Source: Oscillospiraceae bacterium (lineage in GTDB: Bacteria; Bacillota; Clostridia; Oscillospirales; Oscillospiraceae). Taken from it: a stretch of 64,000 nucleotides of DNA. Shown in pieces: positions 16,401 through 25,538 of the stretch. Below the pieces are notes generated by a model, which saw only the letters and a program-made list of their open reading frames with translations, ran no database searches and had not been told where the DNA came from. Each line of letters opens with the position of its first letter. Position 1 is the first letter of the stretch. A program made the position numbers and the translations under genes. Location of the stretch: contig SVMD01000001.1 in assembly GCA_015067615.1 (NCBI GenBank), positions 124,787 to 188,786 on the forward strand. Direction: 5' to 3'.

Positions 16401-17441
16401 TCAGAGAGAAAACTGCTGCTGGCCCTCATAGGGGATATGCAGGTGGTCATAGGCCAGGGCGGTGACGCAGCGGCCCCGGGGTGTCCGGGTCAAAAAGCCC
16501 AGCTGCATGAGGTAGGGCTCGTAAACATCCTCCAGAGTTACGGCTTCCTCGCCGATGGTGGCTGCCAGGGTTTCCAGACCCACCGGGCCGCCGGCGTAGT
16601 TCTGGATGATGGCGGTGAGCATCCGGCGGTCGATATTGTCAAGACCCAGGTGGTCCACTTCCAGACGGCGCAGGGCCAGATCGGCGGCTTCCTTGGTGAT
16701 GGTGCCGTCGCCCAGGACCATGGCAAAGTCCCGGACCCGCCGCAGGAAGCGGTTGGCGATTCGGGGGGTGCCCCGGCTCCGGGAGGCGATCTCCATGGCA
16801 CCGCTGGGGTCAATGGGCATGCCCAAAATGGTGGCGGAGCGGGTGACGATTATCGCCAGTTCCTCGGGAGTGTACAGCTCCAGGCGCAGGTTCACGCCGA
16901 ACCGGTCCCGCAGGGGAGCAGACAGCTGTCCGGCCCGGGTGGTGGCGCCCACCAGGGTGAACTTGGGAAGGTCCAGGCGGATGGAGTTGGCAGAAGGGCC
17001 CTTGCCCACGATGATATCGATGGCGAAGTCCTCCATGGCCGGGTAAAGGATTTCCTCCACAACCCGGTTTAAGCGGTGGATCTCGTCGATAAAGAGAATA
17101 TCGCCGGGATTTAAGTTGGTCAGCAGTGCCGCCAGATCGCCGGGCTTTTCAATGGCGGGACCGGAGGTGACCCGGATGTTCACGCCCATCTCGTTGGCGA
17201 TGACCCCGGCCAGTGTGGTCTTGCCAAGGCCGGGAGGGCCGTAGAGCAGGGTGTGGTCCAGGGGTTCGCCCCGTCGCCGGGCAGCTTCAATATAAATGGA
17301 CAGGTTGCCCTTGGCCTTCTCCTGACCGGTGTAGTCGGAGAGCAGCTTGGGCCGCAGACCGATCTCACCGGCGTCCTGGGGGGCGTAGGTGGGGGAGATG
17401 ATGGGGGCAGTATCCAGTTCCTGTGAGAATTCTAAACTCAT
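16401..17441 (-). CDS. ruvB: Holliday junction branch-migration ATPase RuvB
   Basis: A 346-residue AAA+ motor that pumps DNA through RuvA at Holliday junctions. Walker [10 protein letters not shown] is at 68-76 and Walker [11 protein letters not shown] at 114-123. Other marks are [26 protein letters not shown] (sensor 1 and beta-hairpin) and the winged-helix C-terminus ending with [18 protein letters not shown]. The start at 17441 follows GGAGGAAAC. It is separated from ruvA by a 119-codon gene rather than following directly. Confidence 0.97.
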   Translation of the reverse strand: MSLEFSQELDTAPIISPTYAPQDAGEIGLRPKLLSDYTGQEKAKGNLSIYIEAARRRGEPLDHTLLYGPPGLGKTTLAGVIANEMGVNIRVTSGPAIEKPGDLAALLTNLNPGDILFIDEIHRLNRVVEEILYPAMEDFAIDIIVGKGPSANSIRLDLPKFTLVGATTRAGQLSAPLRDRFGVNLRLELYTPEELAIIVTRSATILGMPIDPSGAMEIASRSRGTPRIANRFLRRVRDFAMVLGDGTITKEAADLALRRLEVDHLGLDNIDRRMLTAIIQNYAGGPVGLETLAATIGEEAVTLEDVYEPYLMQLGFLTRTPRGRCVTALAYDHLHIPYEGQQQFSL

Positions 17442-17470
17442 GGCGTTTCCTCCGTAGGAAAATGTTGGGA

Positions 17471-17830
17471 CTATCTATTCGGCGGAAGTACCGCCACCGT
17501 TACACTGATATTATCAAAATCCTGATCCAGGTGGGCGGTGTCCGTCCAGCCGTTCAGGCACACATCCAGCAGCATACCCAGCACCGCTTCTACCCAAATC
17601 TTGGTTGCGGTTATGGTTTTACCGTCCAGGTTCAAAACATAACCATCGGCAGCGGAAAGCATTGCGTTACAGGATTGGCTCGTGAATGTTACCCGATCCA
17701 GCTTCCCATAAATCAGCCCAGACAGCAAAAGCGCCGCATCCGTAACCGCTTCCGTGGGAACGGAAAGGATCCATGCAGTTTCACCAGGGAAGTAAAGTGC
17801 TTCGATATTGCAGGACACATATGCTTTCAT
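17471..17830 (-). CDS. Hypothetical protein between ruvA and ruvB
   Basis: A 119-residue soluble protein whose gene begins 3 bases after the ruvA stop and ends 29 bases before ruvB, on the same strand. I do not recognise it. It is acidic, with alternating beta-like and hydrophobic stretches ([42 protein letters not shown]). A conserved-looking acidic tail [18 protein letters not shown] might be a strand in a small sheet. Lower GC than ruvA and ruvB and AT-richer third positions suggest later arrival. Its position implies co-expression with the RuvAB branch-migration machine; that does not establish a shared function. Confidence 0.65.
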   Translation of the reverse strand: MKAYVSCNIEALYFPGETAWILSVPTEAVTDAALLLSGLIYGKLDRVTFTSQSCNAMLSAADGYVLNLDGKTITATKIWVEAVLGMLLDVCLNGWTDTAHLDQDFDNISVTVAVLPPNR

Positions 17831-17833
17831 TGT

Positions 17834-18436
17834 TTACCCTTTCATAACCATCTGCCGCAGGGCGTAGCGGACCATCTCTTCGGTGGTTGTCTTGGGGTCC
17901 ACGCCCTTTAATGCGGCGTTGATTTCCGCGGCAGAGTAGCCCAGCTCCTGGAGCGCCGCATGGGCCAGGGCGGCGGCGTTGCCGGTCTGGACCGGGGCAG
18001 CGGCAGGTCCGGCGGAGAAGTCCAGCTCGGCGGAAGCGCCACCGATCTTGTCCTTCAGTTCCAGAATGATCCGCTGGGCGATCTTCTTGCCCACGCCCTG
18101 GGCGGCGGTGAGCATCTTGTCATTGCCGGTCATGACCGCCAGAGTAAAGTTCTGGGGGCCGCCGGAGGAGAGAATGGCCATGGCGGCCTTGGGACCCACG
18201 CCGTTGACAGAGGTCAGCAGCTCATAGCACCGCTGCTCCTCCCTGGAAATAAAACCGTAGAGGTCGTGGGCATCCTCCCGGATGGACTCGGTGATGTACA
18301 GCCGGGCATTCTGATTCAGTTTTAATTGTGAAGACGTATAGGCCGTGACCCGGCAGCCGTAGCCCACACCGCCGCAGTCAATGACGGCCAGGCCGGGCTC
18401 CAGAATGGTCACCGGACCGGAAACATAGTAGATCAT
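17834..18436 (-). CDS. ruvA: Holliday junction DNA-binding subunit RuvA
   Basis: A 200-residue protein that tetramerises on Holliday junctions and recruits RuvB. N-terminal OB fold (MIYYVSGPVTILEPGLAVID...GYGCRVTAY), helix-hairpin-helix pair with LLTSVNGVGPKAAMAIL and GVGKKIAQRIILELKDK, and a C-terminal RuvB-binding domain (ALQELGYSAAEINAAL). Start 18436 follows GGGAGG and overlaps the ruvC stop (ATGA); a longer frame from a GTG at 18499 lies inside ruvC. Confidence 0.96.
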   Translation of the reverse strand: MIYYVSGPVTILEPGLAVIDCGGVGYGCRVTAYTSSQLKLNQNARLYITESIREDAHDLYGFISREEQRCYELLTSVNGVGPKAAMAILSSGGPQNFTLAVMTGNDKMLTAAQGVGKKIAQRIILELKDKIGGASAELDFSAGPAAAPVQTGNAAALAHAALQELGYSAAEINAALKGVDPKTTTEEMVRYALRQMVMKG

Positions 18437-18945
18437 ATAAAGCCTCCCTGTTTTTTCTGCGCCTGGGCAAGGAGTGAGGTGGAAGATCTGCCGTGGCACA
18501 GGGCGATGGCAATGGCGTCGGCTGCGTCGTCAGGCTTGGGCATGGCGTTTAAGTGCAGCAGGCGCATGGTCATGTCCTGCATCTGGTGTTTGGTGGCGCC
18601 GCCGTAGCCCACCAGGGCCTGCTTGACCTGCATGGGCTTATAGGAGAAAACCTCCAGCCCCGCCTGGCGGATGGCCAGCAGCACCACGCCTCTTGCCTGG
18701 GCCACGCCGATGCCGGTGGTGACGTTCTGGCCGAAGAACAGCTCTTCGATGGCCACCACGTCGGGCTGGGCGATGCGCAGGAGCTCCACCATATCGTTAT
18801 AGATCACTTCCAGCCGCCAGGAGAAGTCCGTATTGGCCGGAGTGGTGATAGCGCCGCAGTTAAGCAGTTTAAACTGTCCCCGCTCCGCCTCGATGAGGCC
18901 GAAGCCGGTGATCCCGTAGCCGGGGTCGATTCCCAGTATCTTCAT
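18433..18945 (-). CDS. ruvC: Holliday junction resolvase RuvC
   Basis: A 170-residue endonuclease of the RNase H fold. Acidic active-site residues are visible: D7 in ILGIDPGYG, E68 in VVAIEELFFG, and the D pair in KPDDAADAIAIALCH. It cleaves the junctions migrated by RuvAB. The gene overlaps ruvA by 4 bases and its ATG overlaps the stop of a 49-codon gene upstream by 1 base, so three genes are translationally coupled. Confidence 0.96.
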   Translation of the reverse strand: MKILGIDPGYGITGFGLIEAERGQFKLLNCGAITTPANTDFSWRLEVIYNDMVELLRIAQPDVVAIEELFFGQNVTTGIGVAQARGVVLLAIRQAGLEVFSYKPMQVKQALVGYGGATKHQMQDMTMRLLHLNAMPKPDDAADAIAIALCHGRSSTSLLAQAQKKQGGFI

Positions 18946-19094
18946 CAGGCGCCTCCTGTGGCGATGGCAAGGATCTGATAGATCACAAACAGGATCATAA
19001 AGACCAGGCCGATCCGGGCCAGCCAGACCTGGTATGCAGGCCGGGGGGTGTAGCCCTCGTTCTCCGGTACCTGGTTTTCATTTCTTTCGTCCAT
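18945..19094 (-). CDS. 49-residue single-pass membrane protein coupled to ruvC
   Basis: An ATG at 19094 behind GAGGTGAAATTTC opens a 49-codon frame whose TGA shares one base with the ruvC ATG. The peptide has a polar, acidic start (MDERNENQVPENEGYTPRPA) and one hydrophobic helix over residues 26-45 (IGLVFMILFVIYQILAIATG). The good ribosome binding site, the precise overlap with ruvC and the clean helix argue that it is real despite its length. I do not recognise a family. Confidence 0.7.
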   Translation of the reverse strand: MDERNENQVPENEGYTPRPAYQVWLARIGLVFMILFVIYQILAIATGGA

Positions 19095-19169
19095 GAAATT
19101 TCACCTCAGAATATATGATAGCACATTTGTTTTGATTTCGCTATCCCTATTTTACCCGGTTGGGGAGAT

Positions 19170-19410
19170 AAATTATCGTTTACAAAAGCTTCCCCCTGGG
19201 GGGGAAGCTGGCACCGCGAAAGCGGTGACTGATGAGGGGATTACCCTGCGATGACTGGAAATGCAATGGTTTTCCTGCTGCTGTCCCCTCATCCATTTGT
19301 TGTGGTGCGCTTGCCACCGGCAAGCGATTGATTTTGATTCGCTGCGCGGAGCACCACCCTTCGGGGCACCTTCCCCCCAGGGGGAAGGTATTACGCTAAA
19401 CGATAATTTG
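19170..19410. repeat. Dispersed repeat, long core type A
   Basis: Ends AAATTATCGTTTA (19170-19182) and TAAACGATAATTT (19397-19409). Core like the copy at 6841 with an added 60-base palindrome (GTGGTGCGCTTGCCACCGGC ... GCGGAGCACCAC). Same length and layout as the copy at 63254. Together with the flanking 19095-19169 this fills the gap between the ruvC operon and folT. Confidence 0.9.
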
Positions 19411-19423
19411 CCGCAATTGGGAC

Positions 19424-19456
19424 AAAAAGTGAGGCCCCGCGGATTTTCCGCGGGGC
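19424..19456 (-). terminator. Terminator after folT
   Basis: Stem GCCCCGCGG/CCGCGGGGC followed on the minus strand by CCTCACTTTTT, directly after the folT stop. Confidence 0.85.
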
Positions 19457-19462
19457 TGAGGG

Positions 19463-20557
19463 TTATTCTGTGGGAGCCAGGGTGAAGGAGAGGATTTCTC
19501 CGGTCTTTTCGTTCTTTTGAATTTCGGCGGTGGCCACCTTGATCAGGGAGCCGTAGGGGTCCTTCTTGGGACCGGACTTGGAATAGCCCCAGAGGGTATT
19601 CAGGGAATAGTATTTATCCGCGGCCTGTCCGGCTGCGAAGGCCTCCTCGTCCAGAATGTAAACGGATACGGTGTAGTCCGTCTCGGCTTCAAACAGCCCC
19701 CGGTAGGCGCTGTCCACGATGCAGACTACGGTTTCATCGTCCCAGTCCTCCGTTTCCTCCAGCACCAGGTCCGTCATGGTCTGGTTGGCTTGAATGCGCT
19801 GTTTGTCGGTATAGTCGGCGGAGCGGGAGGTGGAGGTGTAGCGGTAGCCCAGGTAGCTCACGGCGGAGACGATGCCCACCAGCACCAGCAGGATCAGCAC
19901 AGCCACCTGCTTTTTGGTGAAGCGCATGTCGGACTCCGGGCAGTAGATCAGCCGGGCGCGTCGGGCCACGGGCATCAGAGCCCGGAGGAACAGGGTCAGG
20001 ACCACCGTTTCAATGGGGAACAGGGCCAGATTCTTGAAGATCCGGGTCACCGTCATGATGCCCATGATGGACTCCTTGGCCTGGTCCGGGTTACCAATGT
20101 AGGTGTAGTACCAGGCGTAGATCACCTGCTGCAGCACCACATTGACAAGGAAACAGATGCCGAACCGGGCGAACATCACCCGGATGGGGGTCACTTTTGC
20201 CCGGTAGAGGAACAGGGCATAGATCAGGGTGGAGGCGATCTCCGTCAGGACGAAGGGCAGGAAGTAATCGCCGGTGGGCCAGATCATGAAGCCCACGGTG
20301 TCCGAAATGATGGCGGCGGGAATGGCCATAACGGGGCCGAAGATCATGGCACCCAGGGCGGTGGCCAAAGTGGCGGTCTGGATGTACAGGCTGGGGCCCA
20401 GGGGGATGGCGGCGGGCTTCAGGGCGATGCGCAGGGCCACCATCAGGGCGGAAATCACCAGCATTTTGGTATCCCGCAGCTCCGCGGCGGCATCAGCCCA
20501 GTAGGCCAGGGAAAAGGGATGGGAATACACGCGCATGGATTTTGGTGCTTTGGACAT
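19463..20557 (-). CDS. folT: ECF transporter S component for folate (FolT-like) with extra C-terminal domain
   Basis: A 364-residue protein. Residues about 30-205 are a six-helix ECF S-component (LVISALMVALRIALKPAAIP, the AxxxN-like region replaced by MVALRIALK, and long loops typical of the family). Residues 225-245 form one more membrane helix, followed by a 120-residue extracytoplasmic domain with no motif I know. Folate specificity is inferred from the THF riboswitch upstream, which controls folate genes. It needs the EcfAAT energising module, not seen in this window. Start 20557 follows AAAGGAGGT; a longer open frame would run into the leader. Confidence 0.85.
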   Translation of the reverse strand: MSKAPKSMRVYSHPFSLAYWADAAAELRDTKMLVISALMVALRIALKPAAIPLGPSLYIQTATLATALGAMIFGPVMAIPAAIISDTVGFMIWPTGDYFLPFVLTEIASTLIYALFLYRAKVTPIRVMFARFGICFLVNVVLQQVIYAWYYTYIGNPDQAKESIMGIMTVTRIFKNLALFPIETVVLTLFLRALMPVARRARLIYCPESDMRFTKKQVAVLILLVLVGIVSAVSYLGYRYTSTSRSADYTDKQRIQANQTMTDLVLEETEDWDDETVVCIVDSAYRGLFEAETDYTVSVYILDEEAFAAGQAADKYYSLNTLWGYSKSGPKKDPYGSLIKVATAEIQKNEKTGEILSFTLAPTE

Positions 20558-20565
20558 AATAAATG

Positions 20566-20574
20566 ACCTCCTTT
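20566..20574 (-). promoter_or_regulatory. folT Shine-Dalgarno site and target of the leader's anti-SD
   Basis: On the minus strand AAAGGAGGT lies 8-9 bases before the folT ATG. The leader carries its exact complement, ACCTCCTTT, at 20725-20733, immediately 3' of the riboswitch. Confidence 0.7.
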
Positions 20575-20617
20575 GTCTGTAGGCAACGGACGGCTGCAGA
20601 GCTTCCGGGAATGACGT

Positions 20618-20651
20618 AAAAAGCCCCCTCCGGCAGTTGCCGAAAGGGGAG
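20618..20651 (-). terminator. Attenuator hairpin in the folT leader
   Basis: Between the riboswitch and the gene, the minus strand reads CTCCCCTTTCGGCA, a two-base loop, then TGCCGGAGGGGGC and CTTTTTAC: a stable G-C rich stem with a short U run, about 60 bases before the start codon. Confidence 0.7.
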
Positions 20652-20744
20652 TAAAGCATCATTCACCCAGAAAAGCAGCGGATAGACAGCCGACAAATTG
20701 CCCGACCGAGTATCGTTGCTACATAAAGGAGGTTTTCCCATATG

Positions 20745-20843
20745 CAACAGCGGGTGCGGAAGCCCCATCGTGGAAAAATTTCCTTCGTCCTCCGGACAAC
20801 TCCCCGTTCCGGTGGCACTTAACGCAAGGCTTCCTACTCTGTT
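20745..20843 (-). ncRNA. Tetrahydrofolate (THF) riboswitch upstream of folT
   Basis: On the minus strand the leader contains the conserved THF-riboswitch blocks in order: AACAGAGTAGGAAGCC, GCGTTAAGTGCC, GGAACGGGGAGTTG, CCGGAGGACGAA, and the closing GGGGCTTCCGCACCCGCTGTT segment (its halves pair with the opening as P1/P2). The arrangement AGTAG ... GCGTTAAGTG ... GGG.GTTG ... CGAAGG is diagnostic. The RNA begins within about 5-10 bases of the predicted transcription start. Transporter genes of the folate ECF type are the classic targets. Confidence 0.9.
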
Positions 20844-20851
20844 CAGGGATT

Positions 20852-20880
20852 ACTATACATCATTTGCCGAAAAAAGTAAA
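20852..20880 (-). promoter_or_regulatory. Promoter of the THF riboswitch-folT transcript
   Basis: TTTACT (20875-20880) and TATAGT (20852-20857) with a 17-base spacer and a TG before the -10. The riboswitch starts right after it. Confidence 0.7.
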
Positions 20881-20913
20881 GGGCGGGGAGAAAAAACCAC
20901 GCATATTCTGCGG

Positions 20914-20944
20914 AAAATCCCCCGGTATCGGCAGATACCGGGGG
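20914..20944 (-). terminator. Terminator after rqcH
   Basis: Stem CCCCCGGTATC/GATACCGGGGG followed on the minus strand by ATTTTCCG, just after the rqcH stop. Confidence 0.75.
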
Positions 20945-20950
20945 ATGGGA

Positions 20951-22708
20951 TCAGGCTTCTTCTTTTTTCTCCGCGTTCAGGGCATCCACCACGATGTCCG
21001 GGTAGGGATTGACGATGGCGGTGCGGTAGGTATGGTAGATGACCATGCCGGGCTTGCCGTTGGCAGGTTTCTTCACCTGTTTCACAGGGGTCACGTCCAC
21101 CGGCAGGTTCTGGCCGCCCTTATGCTCGGAGTAGTAGGCCGCCAGCTGGGCTGCCTGGGTGATGGTATCGTCCGGGGGCGTGGTGCCGCCGCAGGAGATG
21201 ATCACATGGGAGCCGTGGACCTTGGAGGCGTGGCACCAGATGTCGTCCTTGCGGGCCAGGCGGAAGGTCAGCTCATCGTTCTGCTTGTTGTTCCGGCCCA
21301 CGTAGATGGGGTAGCCGTCAGTGGACTCAAAGCGCATGGGGGGCAGCTTTCCCTGCTTCATCCGCTTTTTTCCGGGGTCGGCCTTGATATAGCCACCCTC
21401 CTGGAGCTCCCGGCGGATCTCTTCCAGCTCCGCTTCCGTCTGGGCCCGGTCCAGCTCCTCCAGAACGCTCTTTAAATAGTGCAGCTCGTTTTCACCGATC
21501 TCCATCTGGTGGGTCAGCTCTTTTTCGGCGTTTTTCAGCTTGGCGTAGTCCTTGTAGAATTTGGCCGCGTTCTGCTGGGGGGACAGGATGGGGGAGATGG
21601 GAATGTCGATCTCCTTCATCTCCTCGTCGTAGAAGTCCTCGCAGCGGACCAGAGTTTGGCCCTTTTTGATCTTGTGGATGTTGGCGGTGACGATGTCGCC
21701 CAGCTGCCGCAGCCGCTCCCGGTCATAGGTGGCTTCCAGCTCTTTCTCCTGGATGGCCAGCTTCCGGGTCAGGCGGGTGCAGAGATTCTGGACCGTTTTG
21801 CGGACGGCTTGGCTCTTCTGGCGCATGGCGGCCTGACCGTCCCGGACGGTGTAGTACATGTCCAGCAGGGCGGCGAAGGATTCTGCCGTTTCGCAGCCGC
21901 CGTACTGGCGGATGGGGCAGAAGGCAAACTGCTTGGGGGTGCCGTCAACCTGGGCATAGTAATAGGGGGCCGGGTGGTTTAAGTGTTCCGTGAAGAAAAG
22001 GTGCAGCTTGTCTGCCACGGTGTCCACGTCCATACCTTCGATCCGGGCATCGGTGGAGCCAGCGGCAAAGAGGGCTGCTTCCCGGCAGACCAGGGGGCTG
22101 AGGCCGCCTAAGGCATCCATCAGCCGGTCGGAAAGAAGATCCGCGCCGGGGGCGGATAAGAGGTTGACATAATTCTGAACCTCGTAGTTTCGAGGATCGT
22201 CCTTGGTGATGGGGTCCGGGTACTGGTAGTTAAGACCCGGCAGGGCGGCCCGCTTGGCGCTCTCGTCCAGGCCGATTCTGCGCAGACAGTCGATAATCCG
22301 ACCTTCGGGGCTCAGCAAGTACAGGTTACAGGTGCGGCCCATCAGCTCACAGACCAGTTTCTTTTCCACATGGTCGCCCATTTCATCGATGCAGTCGAAG
22401 GTGAACTCCGCGCAGCGCTCCATGGGAATCTGGGAAATGTTCAGAAGCCGTGCGCCGGACAGGTGCTTGCGCAGCAGCATACAGAACATGGGAGGCTCCG
22501 CCGGATTTTCCGGGGAAGCGGAGGTCAGGTGCAGCCGGGGGGCGGTGGGATTGGCGGCGAAGATCAGCTTCTGCCGGCCCTCCTGGCATTTCAGGTGCAG
22601 GATCACCGTGTCCCGGCTGGGCTGGTGGATTTTATCAATTCTTGCACCAGCGGCTTTGGAACGGATCTCGTCCAGAACCGCGGATAAAAAGGTTGCGTCA
22701 AAGGCCAT
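20951..22708 (-). CDS. rqcH: Ribosome-associated quality control factor RqcH (NFACT family)
   Basis: A 585-residue NFACT protein (Rqc2/FbpA family). It binds stalled 50S-peptidyl-tRNA complexes and directs alanine tailing; older annotations call it fibronectin-binding protein. NFACT-N lies at residues 1-200 (VLDEIRSKAAGARIDKIHQP, CMLLRKHLSGARLL), a coiled-coil middle at about 280-450, and the NFACT-R domain at about 460-570 with DDIWCHASKVHGSHVII and IYHTYRTAIVNPYPDIVV. Length fits the family. The start at 22708 follows AAAGGAG; upstream lies a dispersed repeat that separates it from mnmG. Confidence 0.93.
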   Translation of the reverse strand: MAFDATFLSAVLDEIRSKAAGARIDKIHQPSRDTVILHLKCQEGRQKLIFAANPTAPRLHLTSASPENPAEPPMFCMLLRKHLSGARLLNISQIPMERCAEFTFDCIDEMGDHVEKKLVCELMGRTCNLYLLSPEGRIIDCLRRIGLDESAKRAALPGLNYQYPDPITKDDPRNYEVQNYVNLLSAPGADLLSDRLMDALGGLSPLVCREAALFAAGSTDARIEGMDVDTVADKLHLFFTEHLNHPAPYYYAQVDGTPKQFAFCPIRQYGGCETAESFAALLDMYYTVRDGQAAMRQKSQAVRKTVQNLCTRLTRKLAIQEKELEATYDRERLRQLGDIVTANIHKIKKGQTLVRCEDFYDEEMKEIDIPISPILSPQQNAAKFYKDYAKLKNAEKELTHQMEIGENELHYLKSVLEELDRAQTEAELEEIRRELQEGGYIKADPGKKRMKQGKLPPMRFESTDGYPIYVGRNNKQNDELTFRLARKDDIWCHASKVHGSHVIISCGGTTPPDDTITQAAQLAAYYSEHKGGQNLPVDVTPVKQVKKPANGKPGMVIYHTYRTAIVNPYPDIVVDALNAEKKEEA

Positions 22709-22732
22709 GGTTTACTCCTTTGTAATTGCTGT

Positions 22733-22924
22733 AAATTATCGTTTAGCGTAATAAGGCCCCCTTGCCTAAAGGGGGCTGTCAGCGAAGCTGACTGGGGGAT
22801 ATCGTGCCGCTTTTAGCGGCACATCGCCCTACGGGCGAGAATCCCTCCGCCCCTCCGGGGCACCTCCCTTTAGGCAAGGGAGGCTTTGGTACGGTGCTGA
22901 CTTGAAACGCTAAACAATAATTTA
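22733..22924. repeat. Dispersed repeat, core type E
   Basis: Ends AAATTATCGTTTA (22733-22745) and TAAACAATAATTTA (22911-22924, one mismatch). The core differs from the other copies: AAGGCCCCCTTGCCTAAAGG, GGCTGTCAGCGAAGCTGACT, GTGCCGCTTTTAGCGGCAC and CTCCCTTTAGGCAAGGGAGG. The right end supplies the mnmG stop codon on the minus strand. Confidence 0.88.
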
Positions 22925-24790
22925 TCTCTGTTCCAAATAAATGAGAAGCACGGCGATGTCTGCCGGGCTGACGCCGGAGATCCGGCCGGCCTGTCCGATG
23001 GACATGGGGCGGATCTTCTGGAGCTTCTCTTGGGCTTCCAGCCGCAGTCCGGCGATGGACAGGTAGTCGATGTCGGGGGGCAGCAGTCTTGCTTCCTCCT
23101 TTTTAAATTCCGCCACCTGTTTCAGCTGCTTTTCCAGGTAGCCCGCGTATTTCAGTTGGATCTCCACCTCGGCGGTGACGGCGGGGGACAGGTCCGGGCG
23201 GGAGGCATCGAAGGGGGCGATATCGGCGTAAGAAATCTGGGGGCGGCGGAGCAGGTCGGCGAGCCTTGCGGAACTGGAAACAGGGGTGGAGCCCCTGGTT
23301 TCCAGCATGGCGTTCAGCTCAGGGCTGCCGGGGACGCCATTTGCTTCCAGACGGCGCATTTCTCTTGCCACCTGGGCGTATTTTTCCTCCACAGCGGCAA
23401 GCCGCTCCGGGGGCACCAGGCCCACTTTGGCGCCGATGTGGGTCAGGCGCTGGTCGGCGTTGTCCTGCCGGTGGAGCAGACGGTATTCAGAGCGGCTGGT
23501 CATGATCCGGTAGGGCTCTTCCGTGCCCTTGGTCACTAAGTCATCGATGAGGGTGCCGATGTAGCTGGTGTCCCGGGTCAGGATCAGGGGCTCCTGATTG
23601 CGCAGCTTCAGTACGGCGTTGATGCCCGCGATGAGGCCCTGGGCAGCGGCTTCTTCGTAGCCGGAGGTGCCGTTGAACTGGCCCGCGCCGTAGAGATTCT
23701 GGATTGCCTTGGTCTCCAGGGTGGGGAGCAGAGCGGTGGGATCCACGCACTCATACTCGATGGCGTAGGCCGGGCGCATCATTTCGGCGTTCTCCAGACC
23801 GGGAATGGTGCGCATCATTTGCAGTTGCACATCCTCGGGCAGGGAGGAGGAGAAGCCCTGGATGTACATTTCCTCGGTGTCCAGGCCGCAGGGCTCGATG
23901 AACAGCTGGTGGCGGTTCTTGTCGGCGAAGCGGACGATCTTGGTTTCGATACTGGGGCAGTACCGGGGACCCACGCCGGAGATGGTGCCGTCGTACATGG
24001 GACTGCGGTGCAGATTGGCTTTGATGATCTCGTGGGTCTGCTCGTTGGTGTAGGTGAGATAACAGACGGCGGCGTTGCAGGGGGCGTGTTCGGTGCGGAA
24101 GGAGAAGGGCTCGATCTGCTCGTCACCGGGCTGCAGCTCCATTTTGGAAAAATCGATGGAGCGGCGGTTGATTCTGGGAGGGGTGCCGGTTTTGAAGCGG
24201 CGCAGGGGCAGACCCAGGGTGCGGAGGTTATCTGCCAGACCCTTGGAGGGGTGCATGCCGTCGGGGCCGGACTCGATGACGCTCTCGCCGGTGATGATGG
24301 TGCTGTCAAGATACGTGCCGGTGGCGATGATGACCGCCTTGGCATCATACTGGGCGCCCAGCTGGGTGCGCAGGCCGGTGACGGCACCGTTTTCCACCAG
24401 AATCTCCGTGATCTGGGCCTGTTTCAGCTCTAAGTTTTCCTGCATTTCCAGGGTGTGCTTCATTACCTGCTGGTAGTGGCGGCGGTCCGCCTGGGCCCGG
24501 AGGGAATGGACGGCGGGGCCTTTGCCACGGTTCAGCATTCGGTACTGGATACAGGCCTTGTCGGCAGCCACGCCCATTTCACCGCCCAGGGCGTCGATTT
24601 CACGGACGATGTGGCCTTTTCCCGTGCCGCCGATGGCCGGGTTACAGGGCATATTGCCCACGGCGTCCAGGTTGATGGTGAACAGGATGGTGTGACAGCC
24701 CAACCGGGCAGCGGCCAGGGCGGCTTCAATGCCTGCGTGGCCCGCGCCGATGACGGCGATGTCACAGCTTCCTGCGTGGTAGTAGTTCAT
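22922..24790 (-). CDS. mnmG: tRNA U34 carboxymethylaminomethyl-modifying enzyme MnmG (GidA)
   Basis: A 622-residue FAD enzyme that, with MnmE, adds the carboxymethylaminomethyl group to wobble uridine 34. The dinucleotide fold is at the N-terminus ([20 protein letters not shown]), followed by [20 protein letters not shown], the GTYL segment, GLFFAGQ-like [20 protein letters not shown], and the C-terminal MnmE-binding helices. Start 24790 follows GAGGAGTGATCC; an upstream ATG at 24835 lies within the nitroreductase. The TAA stop (22922-22924) is also the outer end of a dispersed repeat, so the last residues may have been reshaped by the insertion. Confidence 0.96.
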   Translation of the reverse strand: MNYYHAGSCDIAVIGAGHAGIEAALAAARLGCHTILFTINLDAVGNMPCNPAIGGTGKGHIVREIDALGGEMGVAADKACIQYRMLNRGKGPAVHSLRAQADRRHYQQVMKHTLEMQENLELKQAQITEILVENGAVTGLRTQLGAQYDAKAVIIATGTYLDSTIITGESVIESGPDGMHPSKGLADNLRTLGLPLRRFKTGTPPRINRRSIDFSKMELQPGDEQIEPFSFRTEHAPCNAAVCYLTYTNEQTHEIIKANLHRSPMYDGTISGVGPRYCPSIETKIVRFADKNRHQLFIEPCGLDTEEMYIQGFSSSLPEDVQLQMMRTIPGLENAEMMRPAYAIEYECVDPTALLPTLETKAIQNLYGAGQFNGTSGYEEAAAQGLIAGINAVLKLRNQEPLILTRDTSYIGTLIDDLVTKGTEEPYRIMTSRSEYRLLHRQDNADQRLTHIGAKVGLVPPERLAAVEEKYAQVAREMRRLEANGVPGSPELNAMLETRGSTPVSSSARLADLLRRPQISYADIAPFDASRPDLSPAVTAEVEIQLKYAGYLEKQLKQVAEFKKEEARLLPPDIDYLSIAGLRLEAQEKLQKIRPMSIGQAGRISGVSPADIAVLLIYLEQR

Positions 24791-24794
24791 AGGA

Positions 24795-25538
24795 TCACTC
24801 CTCATCACCACACCAGTGCCTTGCGATTTGGGCACAGGAGCGGCTCATTTCCCGGCTGAAATCGCTGTTCCACTTCCGCTTGCAGAAGCGGCGGATCCAG
24901 TCGGAGAGTTCTTCGTTTTCTCTGCCGGTCTGCTGGGCCAGCATTCGGGGCATGGCGGCGGCCTTTTCCGGGTCGTAGCCGTTTTCGTGGACCATATCCT
25001 CCACCCGGAACCGGGCGGGCTTCAGACGGTCCTTCTGCTGCTGGGTGGGATAGCCGAAGCAGAGCATGGCGGCGGGGGTTACATACTGGGGCAGGCCCAG
25101 AAGCTCCCGATGGTATTCGTAGTTTTCGGTGATATCGCCGATATAGCAGCTGCCTACACCCAGGCTTTCCGCTGCCACCACCGCGTTCTGGGCGGCGATG
25201 AGGGCATCGGCCTGGGAAAGGAACAGGTCGCCCATAGCAGGCTTGCGGACCTCCTGCTGGAACAGGCAGAAGGTATCGTACCAGCGGCGGTAATCGGCGC
25301 AGAAGATCAGCACCATAGGGGCCGTGGCGATGAAGGGCTGGTTGTCACAGCTTTTGGCCAGGGCATTTTTCTTTTCCTGGTCGGTGATGTCCAGGATAGT
25401 GTACAGTGCCATATTGCCCGCGGTGGGGGCCTGGAGGGCAGCCTCCAGGATGGCGCGCTTTACATCCGGCTCAATGGGCCGGTCTTCGTAGACCCGGACG
25501 GACTTGCGCCGGTGGAGCTGTTCAATGGTGGAATTCAT
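24795..25538 (-). CDS. Nitroreductase-family flavoprotein
   Basis: A 247-residue FMN-dependent nitroreductase-like oxidoreductase. Typical marks are [16 protein letters not shown] (FMN-phosphate site) near the N-terminus, [14 protein letters not shown], and [16 protein letters not shown]. The domain covers residues 1-180; a helical C-terminal extension (190-247) carries several basic and cysteine residues. The substrate is unknown. The gene overlaps trmB by 4 bases (ATGA) and ends 4 bases before mnmG, so trmB, this gene and mnmG are one operon. Confidence 0.9.
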   Translation of the reverse strand: MNSTIEQLHRRKSVRVYEDRPIEPDVKRAILEAALQAPTAGNMALYTILDITDQEKKNALAKSCDNQPFIATAPMVLIFCADYRRWYDTFCLFQQEVRKPAMGDLFLSQADALIAAQNAVVAAESLGVGSCYIGDITENYEYHRELLGLPQYVTPAAMLCFGYPTQQQKDRLKPARFRVEDMVHENGYDPEKAAAMPRMLAQQTGRENEELSDWIRRFCKRKWNSDFSREMSRSCAQIARHWCGDEE

